In this document: positions 63,801-64,000 of the stretch, in pieces | How the letters are laid out: each line of letters opens with the position of its first letter | Numbering within the stretch: the first letter of the stretch is position 1 | Source: Protula sp. h YS-2021 | Taxonomy: Eukaryota > Annelida > Polychaeta > Sabellida > Serpulidae | Direction of reading: 5' to 3' | Length of the DNA stretch: 64,000 bases | Assembly (NCBI GenBank): GCA_949752745.1 | Contig: OX457031.1 | Location: 49,988,642-50,052,641, forward strand | The notes under the pieces: model-generated | The model's input: the letters and a program-made list of their open reading frames with translations, nothing else | Told to the model about the DNA's origin: nothing | Database searches by the model: none | Made by a program: the position numbers and the translations under genes

Positions 63801-64000
63801 TATCGTCCATCCAGTACCGATCAGTACATTTTCATCAAACAGTTTATCAATGAAAGGCACAAAACCTACAACATAAAACAGCCGTTCTAATTCATAAAAC
63901 ACAATACATTTACACATAATACCTCAAAGATCTGTTACTGAAACAAAAGTCTTTACACCCGACTACACGACATTAAGCGACTGTGTATTCAACACTCCCT
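19760..64000 (-). CDS. TRRAP: TRRAP, transformation/transcription domain-associated protein (PIKK-family pseudokinase scaffold), 5' end outside window
   Basis: At least 65 coding segments on the minus strand, in order from 63865 down to the stop at 19760-19762, read as one continuous protein of about 3,350 visible codons. Human TRRAP has about 3,860 residues. The missing parts are the N-terminus (roughly 300 residues, right of the window) and a stretch inside the N gap at 59347-59546. Every exon length fits the phase of its neighbours, so I see no disabling change. TRRAP is a nuclear scaffold of HEAT and FAT helical repeats ending in a catalytically dead PI3K-like kinase domain and FATC tail; it links activators such as MYC to the SAGA and NuA4/TIP60 acetyltransferase complexes. 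Introns are mostly 150-700 bp; long ones are swollen by minisatellites (33.8-38.1 kb, 54.1-57.3 kb). Exon groups are given in separate entries. Many exon borders are tandemly repeated. Confidence 0.97.
20396..21110 (-). repeat. Six-copy ~124-bp tandem array of the penultimate TRRAP exon 3' end plus donor
   Basis: The marker gcgcgtcatta recurs at 20545, 20669, 20793, 20919 and 21043 (spacing 124, 124, 126, 124), with a sixth, diverged copy near 20410. On the minus strand each unit reads the exon end from about GGTGGATGGCGATACA through AAAGCGGTCAGCGCCATAAT to the donor CTGCARA|gtacgtga, then C-poor G-rich intron. The rightmost copy belongs to the real exon (21036-21141). The others keep QMVNKAVSAIMTRL almost unchanged but lack the exon's 5' part. 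Confidence 0.92.
23219..23512. repeat. 16-bp minisatellite in a TRRAP intron
   Basis: About 17 copies of gaggtcagtagtgtaa, with variants (agtagtataa, gacgccagt, gaggcaag). It stops about 30 bp short of the donor of exon 23546-23662 and does not include it. Confidence 0.92.
25167..25535 (-). repeat. ~32-bp minisatellite carrying a 5' splice site in each unit
   Basis: About a dozen units. On the minus strand each reads ctgccaag|gtaagtcattcg followed by cgtgccacgtca, matching the real exon end ctgccgag|gtgagtcattcg at 25529 immediately upstream. Each unit therefore carries a consensus donor. Several units are mutated at the GT. Confidence 0.88.
25529..27401 (-). CDS. TRRAP: TRRAP exons: C-terminal FAT region with Ser/Thr-rich linker
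   Basis: Coding exons, N to C: 27300-27401, 26836-27086, 26196-26364, 25843-25981, 25529-25618. The first two encode a linker that is Ser/Gln/Pro-rich and then almost pure Ser/Thr/Ala (about 35 residues), followed by GPIRATAPMWRCSRIMHMQR, a highly conserved block. Then WFRENWYEEVLRQLRQALAK, TFGVGIENVSS, SSAASESLARRAQATAQDP and KLHNLINKLKKWIKILEAK. For the 26836-27086 exon I chose the acceptor ending ...tacttcaaag at 27087, because it alone keeps phase with the exon before it (CAA G | AA). A nearer AG would shift the frame. The exon 25529-25618 ends CTGCCGAG|gtgagt, the seed of a repeat array. Confidence 0.93.
27563..27712. mobile_element. Short pogo/Tigger-like MITE in TRRAP intron
   Basis: It starts TA-cagcaaaacctcgctaaatc and ends gaattaagcagggttgacct, which is an imperfect inverse of the start. 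The CAG..AACCTCG..TAA end is the pogo/Tigger pattern. No coding capacity. Confidence 0.5.
27735..33801 (-). CDS. TRRAP: TRRAP exons: FAT domain
   Basis: Coding exons, N to C: 33655-33801, 33161-33319, 32644-32871, 32263-32454, 31173-31291, 30075-30308, 29696-29807, 28769-28869, 28292-28402, 27735-28072. Recognisable blocks in order: YLGKTHNLWHRSALMLEQMA, EQHGFFEQAQQAYEQ, HWIRCSKELNQW, KEMAWKVNLYRGYIAICHP, EWRRLPPIVSHIHVNLLQ, QEAAQINQGL, SDDLSHWSDIFTWRQHHYQ, MLGVHASAQAIIHFGKIARK, HTIPSVPIVDCFQKIRQQV, VIESTNLKYFTKEMTAEFYA, MHDTLVKAWALWGDYLE, and HACRHQNESKSRKYLAKVLW. This helical FAT region packs around the pseudokinase in PIKK proteins. The insert after HHYQ is shorter than in the human protein as I recall it. 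Confidence 0.95.
28930..29180. mobile_element. Interspersed repeat copy (same family as 30600-31010)
   Basis: It contains ggctcatttacaacacc, gttaggacccata, gggtgttaacaaa and a gacagacggaaagacgg / acagaccgacc tail. The order is the same as in the 30600-31010 copy. Repeats with a conserved 'wait-of-bases, then gtgttaacaa, then CAGACnGACnGAC' tail are common in marine invertebrate introns. No protein seen. Confidence 0.5.
29850..30074 (-). repeat. Irregular tandem repeat derived from the donor side of exon 30075-30308
   Basis: Six or so units of about 35-45 bp built from agtgctacgtcgcgtarwgatatagtaaac-like pieces. The genuine donor begins gtgcgtgctacgcc and several units include gtgcgtgctacgccgcg or gtgcgtgcttcgccg. 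The array therefore starts at the splice site itself. Confidence 0.7.
30600..31010. mobile_element. Interspersed repeat with internal duplication and CAGACCGACC tail
   Basis: Two related halves: one with ggcccatttaccattctgat, cacagaagccacacaccaag and gagatatcgtgttaacaa, one with acccatttacaacaccgat, cacagaagctacataccaag and gagttatcgtgttaacaa. Then comes gacagaccgaccgacatg. The closing hairpin is ccacaggttctacctgtgg. Same family as 28930-29180. Confidence 0.55.
31475..32262 (-). repeat. ~40-bp minisatellite starting at the donor of TRRAP exon 32263-32454
   Basis: About 19 units. On the minus strand the genuine junction reads CTGCTGCAG|gtaagcggcgctgcgtgtca, and the next unit reads ggGTAGGTggcgctgcgtgtca, and so on (gtaggtggcgctgcgtgtcactcctaggarygcgtgacg). 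Each unit keeps a GT(A/G)GGT donor-like start. The unit nearest the exon is broken by a small ctgcaggcag insertion that copies the exon end. Confidence 0.88.
33984..38165 (-). repeat. 85-bp minisatellite, about 49 copies, made of the 3' end of TRRAP exon 38103-38246 plus its donor
   Basis: On the minus strand each unit is catctccatggagacgc, then tcagtcactgtgtgccc, then actatccccgtgcgtcccgt, then cacacttaag|gtatgg, then atcgagcgctgta. The first ~65 bp match the end of the genuine exon (METLSHCVPTIPVRPVTLK); the last ~20 bp are intron. Divergence between units is low (mostly single C/T or G/A changes). Because 85 is 1 mod 3, the reading frame rotates and each frame closes after three units at ACT TAA G|GT, a stop overlapping the donor. 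Array ends are gcagtggctgcccgtctcc on the left and the real exon on the right. Confidence 0.96.
38103..44095 (-). CDS. TRRAP: TRRAP exons: C-terminal HEAT repeats up to FAT
   Basis: Coding exons, N to C: 43901-44095, 43348-43566, 42867-43099, 42368-42534, 41906-42087, 41427-41569, 40916-41129, 40345-40524, 38887-39036, 38512-38631, 38103-38246. Conserved blocks: SPGELLSRRCVAGLKSALRP, RGIAACMTCPNSKVIRSVHS, QLFGTLMILKAACANN, REKAILLVKLMQYVEKRFPD, ALSGSELTSKLEPAFLAGLR, YITCSQNWEAMAGHFWIKQC, and FLCSGSHVYQKDCHPSAIHT. The exon 43901-44095 opens with a low-conservation linker containing a KR-rich patch (SPQDAKRIKAA), where human TRRAP has its nuclear-localisation-like segment. Exon 42368-42534 ends in a weak donor (gttggc). 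The last exon, 38103-38246, ends VRPVTLK and is the seed of the 85-bp array. Confidence 0.94.
39462..39882. mobile_element. Pogo/Tigger-like MITE with TA duplication and internal ~53-bp tandem repeats
   Basis: It starts TA|CAGTGCAATCTCGTTATAGC and ends as the inverse of CAGTAGTACCTCGATATAAC followed by TA. Inside are five to six tandem copies of tcgttatggcgacatcaatg-ggaccgaggaaat-type sequence. Small, non-coding, in a TRRAP intron. Confidence 0.8.
44348..48927 (-). CDS. TRRAP: TRRAP exons: central HEAT repeats (part 2)
   Basis: Coding exons, N to C: 48724-48927, 48268-48409, 47791-47927, 47438-47539, 47057-47124, 46616-46817, 46181-46428, 45595-45748, 45084-45191, 44348-44623. Blocks: CAAIINIFHLIPAAS, AGSPFRDPLIKFLL, FQDRHKN, CLLNYFK, RVIDPDNPF, KLRRLMTFAWPCLL, HLLLSHIIAKFAIHKRIVLQ, LTHWTKKIIVEEGHTAAQLV and YKVYYPVRHHLIQHMV. 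Two donors are non-consensus: 44348-44623 ends before gttttt, and 47438-47539 ends before gttcgt. Both were chosen because phase and protein similarity demand them. Confidence 0.93.
44943..45075. repeat. ACACATGACACGCTCATG short tandem repeat beside a TRRAP donor
   Basis: About five copies of a 22-24-bp unit (cacgctcatgacacacacatga). The minus strand reads gtgagtgctcctcatgg at the genuine donor (45083) and then gtgagcgtgtcatgtgtg in the array, so an origin from the donor region is possible but not certain. Confidence 0.8.
45953..46090 (+). mobile_element. tRNA-derived SINE head or tRNA pseudogene
   Basis: An A-box-like ttagctcagttggttaga is followed 30-odd bases later by a B-box ggttcgaatcc. 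A true tRNA is unlikely: the acceptor halves (ccgacgg and tccgggt) do not pair, the anticodon stem is mismatched, and there is no terminal T-run right after. The sequence continues with cgtaagcggaggcctgacc-like SINE body. Lies in a TRRAP intron in the opposite direction. Confidence 0.6.
48993..49290 (-). repeat. 114-bp tandem duplication of the 3' part of TRRAP exon 49166-49336 and its donor
   Basis: Two full units and a partial third (donor marks at 49161 and 49047). Each carries the exon end, VLSSLTQLFPNTFNEKLCEQ, then the donor gtacgtg and about 35 bp of C-rich intron. The right unit is the genuine exon; the left copies lie in the following intron. Confidence 0.92.
49166..53082 (-). CDS. 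TRRAP: TRRAP exons: central HEAT repeats (part 1)
   Basis: Coding exons, N to C: 52966-53082, 52520-52667, 52051-52162, 51245-51433, 50842-50991, 50074-50257, 49566-49687, 49166-49336. Blocks: GLDPCVLVDALAVIMGHEEK, ERACQLPVFDYLVERM, LKALLFVMMDLTGE, HELVRQVTSPNTLVREQ, PPKKHLLRYQPANAQIGLM, GNTFCTTLEPRLFTIDLN, ELLNLCEAEDAVLLKLPCYK, KALNSSNSEVQEAAHECM and MLGDYRSLTLNV. Two of these exons have tandemly repeated borders: the acceptor of 50074-50257 (31-bp unit) and the donor of 49166-49336 (114-bp unit). Confidence 0.95.
50238..50525 (-). repeat. 31-bp minisatellite carrying the acceptor of TRRAP exon 50074-50257
   Basis: Nine units. On the minus strand each reads ttttggtcgtgtag|GAGGGTAATACATTTTG, i.e. 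14 bp of intron with the AG acceptor and 17 bp of exon start (EGNTF). The leftmost unit runs into the genuine exon. The array lies just upstream of it. Confidence 0.93.
51489..51694. mobile_element. MITE with terminal inverted repeats containing GTTAACTGTGCAGTTAAC
   Basis: The left end, ccgtactcaccaaggttaac, and the inverse of the right end, cggtattcacaacagttaac, align, and both continue into tgtgcagttaac. About 205 bp, non-coding, in a TRRAP intron. Confidence 0.75.
53400..54008 (-). repeat. 73-bp minisatellite, eight donor copies, from the 3' end of TRRAP exon 53969-54064
   Basis: Markers gaactta/gaacgta fall at 53451, 53524, 53597, 53670, 53743, 53816, 53889 and 53961 (spacing 73, once 72). 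On the minus strand each unit is gtgaggcattayacgatggt, agccgtgtcccagcagagtg|gtaagttcttgg, then about 20 bp of intron ending tgacgtcatg. About 40 bp are exon (RHYTMVAVSQQSG). Three units have gtacgt instead of gtaagt. Confidence 0.94.
53969..59609 (-). CDS. TRRAP: TRRAP exons flanking the assembly gap, N-terminal HEAT repeats
   Basis: Coding segments, N to C: 59547-59609 (runs into the gap), then after the gap 59262-59346, 58542-58742, 57971-58212, 57363-57463, 53969-54064. The right piece reads GFIQNKQFLPKETLVYVRL. The left piece starts LSSLLPYLPMLMDPLVSALN. In human TRRAP these blocks are separated by roughly 230 residues, so several exons are missing here. Further blocks: LRTLELCVDNLQPDFLYDHI, VLGKFGGSNRKML, QAWEVIKCYLVATMNADDD and RHYTMVAVSQQSG. 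The intron between 57363 and 54064 is filled by a 3.1-kb 23-bp satellite. Confidence 0.93.
54190..57328. repeat. 23-bp minisatellite, about 136 copies, within a TRRAP intron
   Basis: The unit is caatggctgtcacactgtcctcc, with two dimorphic sites (tcctcc, tactcc or tcctac). No unit contains a stop in the plus-strand frames, so long false open frames run through it. Blocks of units with the same variant order recur several times, which points to growth by larger segmental duplications. It begins about 30 bp after the donor of exon 57363-57463 and does not contain it. Confidence 0.96.
57704..57893. repeat. Two-copy ~127-bp duplication with a G-rich spacer
   Basis: The segment cttcatatgcggcaggaaga, tatacctcaag and aaaatgactcagtctgttacc appears at about 57704-57763 and 57831-57890. 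Between them are ggggggg-rich sequences. Purely intronic. Confidence 0.75.
59347..59546. other. Assembly gap (200 N)
   Basis: Exactly 200 N, the fixed size used by some scaffolding programs rather than a measured length. It lies inside TRRAP coding sequence. Confidence 0.99.
60070..60095. repeat. Poly-A tract
   Basis: About 20 A after ccctccgtc. It could be the tail of an old retroposed copy, but nothing recognisable precedes it. Confidence 0.6.
60212..60510. repeat. Dispersed direct duplication beside the Mutator-like element
   Basis: Two copies of a ~75-bp segment (aaggttactccttttttcaa, tatagacacaggctatgtgg, ggtggtcctga) at about 60224-60298 and 60441-60512, about 217 bp apart. Confidence 0.7.
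60579..61444 (+). mobile_element. Mutator-like (MULE) element with 9-bp target duplication in a TRRAP intron
   Basis: The 9-mer gataaaaac is found at 60570-60578 and 61445-61453, directly outside inverted ends. The left end starts gggttccggacagaaccccc; the reverse complement of the right end starts gggtctaggacagaaccccc. Each end continues for about 140 bp as an array of gggaccgaacccccc-type motifs. The 866-bp body contains the C-terminal end of a MULE transposase. Too small to be autonomous. Confidence 0.88.
60735..61181 (+). pseudogene. MULE transposase C-terminal segment, open frame, inside the non-autonomous element
   Basis: A frame of about 148 codons to the TGA at 61179-61181 with blocks FAEYFMDTYIGRVRR, PRTNNTIEGWHRKMQAAVAA, HPNLWRFLDILRREQSLNNV and IVRDF. 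This pattern (YF..TYIG, RTNN..EGWH, LW.F...L..EQ) is typical of animal Mutator-like transposases associated with FLYWCH fingers. The catalytic domain upstream is missing, so it is a deletion derivative. The frame is still open and unmutated, unlike the copy at 868-1340. The Pro-rich frame upstream of 60735 is just the C-rich terminal repeat. Confidence 0.75.
61938..63865 (-). CDS. TRRAP: TRRAP exons: most N-terminal part visible
   Basis: Coding exons, N to C: 63787-63865, 63260-63464, 62772-62863, 62315-62615, 61938-62070. Blocks: FIDKLFDENVLIGTGW, LAYSTLADLVHHVRHSLSLN, SSIQTMSCKLLLNLVECIRS, RMLEVFVLKFKTI, and DCRSLVKTLVSGVKTITWGA. Exon 62315-62615 encodes a disordered linker with Asn/Gly then Pro/Thr-rich sequence and a charged KDKEEKE end, in the place of the Pro/Ala-rich linker of human TRRAP; it is poorly conserved and longer exon-internal expansion is possible. 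The first visible exon starts in phase 1, so more coding exons lie to the right of the window. Confidence 0.95.
62095..62200. other. C-rich simple sequence in intron
   Basis: Runs of C (cccccccccctcccccacccc) within a 244-bp TRRAP intron. Similar C/G-runs occur in many of the other introns. Confidence 0.7.
63430..63625 (-). repeat. 73-bp tandem repeat of the acceptor and first codons of TRRAP exon 63260-63464
   Basis: The acceptor mark ggcctg recurs at 63462, 63535 and 63608 (spacing 73). On the minus strand each reads tttgttccctctgcag|GCCGCTGGCGTACAG (the third ttccttcacag|GCCAGTGGCGTACAG), then degraded exon-like sequence and a cgtttatgacgtcatat spacer. The leftmost is the genuine exon. 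The upstream two are decoys in the intron. Confidence 0.9.

Overview
This is animal nuclear DNA. It holds two intron-rich protein genes, many short introns (often 200-600 bp), 9-bp target-site-duplicating Mutator-like elements, pogo-like MITEs, a tRNA-derived SINE head and very many minisatellites. Both proteins are conserved across animals. The repeat style fits a marine invertebrate, perhaps a lophotrochozoan such as a mollusc, but the species is a guess. A run of exactly 200 N at 59347-59546 is a scaffolding gap.

Layout. 1-10755: no gene seen; a decayed Mutator-like element (339-1650, 9-bp target duplications), a TTTC microsatellite, MITE-like debris. 10760-14863, plus strand: a complete seven-coding-exon secernin gene (423 aa, every exon phase consistent). 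14986-19400: the space between two convergent genes, with two non-autonomous elements whose ends are inverted arrays of short GC-rich motifs. 19760-64000, minus strand: the gene for TRRAP, the giant pseudokinase scaffold of the SAGA and NuA4/TIP60 acetyltransferase complexes. Its stop codon is at 19760-19762 and its 5' end lies beyond the right edge. I could join 65 coding exon segments (about 10.06 kb, roughly 3,350 codons) with consistent phase and no frameshift. The only coding loss is inside the N gap, which hides roughly 230 residues, judged against the human protein as I remember it.

The most striking thing is the distribution of tandem repeats in TRRAP. At least eight arrays, and probably ten, are built from a coding/intron boundary: the repeat unit carries the end of an exon together with its splice site. 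The largest repeats the last ~65 bp of one exon plus its 5' splice site about 49 times (85-bp unit, 33984-38165). Others amplify the FATC-proximal exon end, two acceptor sites, and several donor sites; the last codons plus stop are also duplicated. In each case the copy nearest the intact exon gives a normal reading frame and the rest lie in the intron as decoy splice sites. Purely intronic arrays (a 23-bp unit repeated for 3.1 kb, a 16-bp unit) are also present but are not more numerous.

The two genes are not functionally linked as far as the sequence shows. Secernins are cytosolic Ntn-hydrolase-fold proteins; TRRAP is a nuclear co-activator scaffold. They are simply convergent neighbours.
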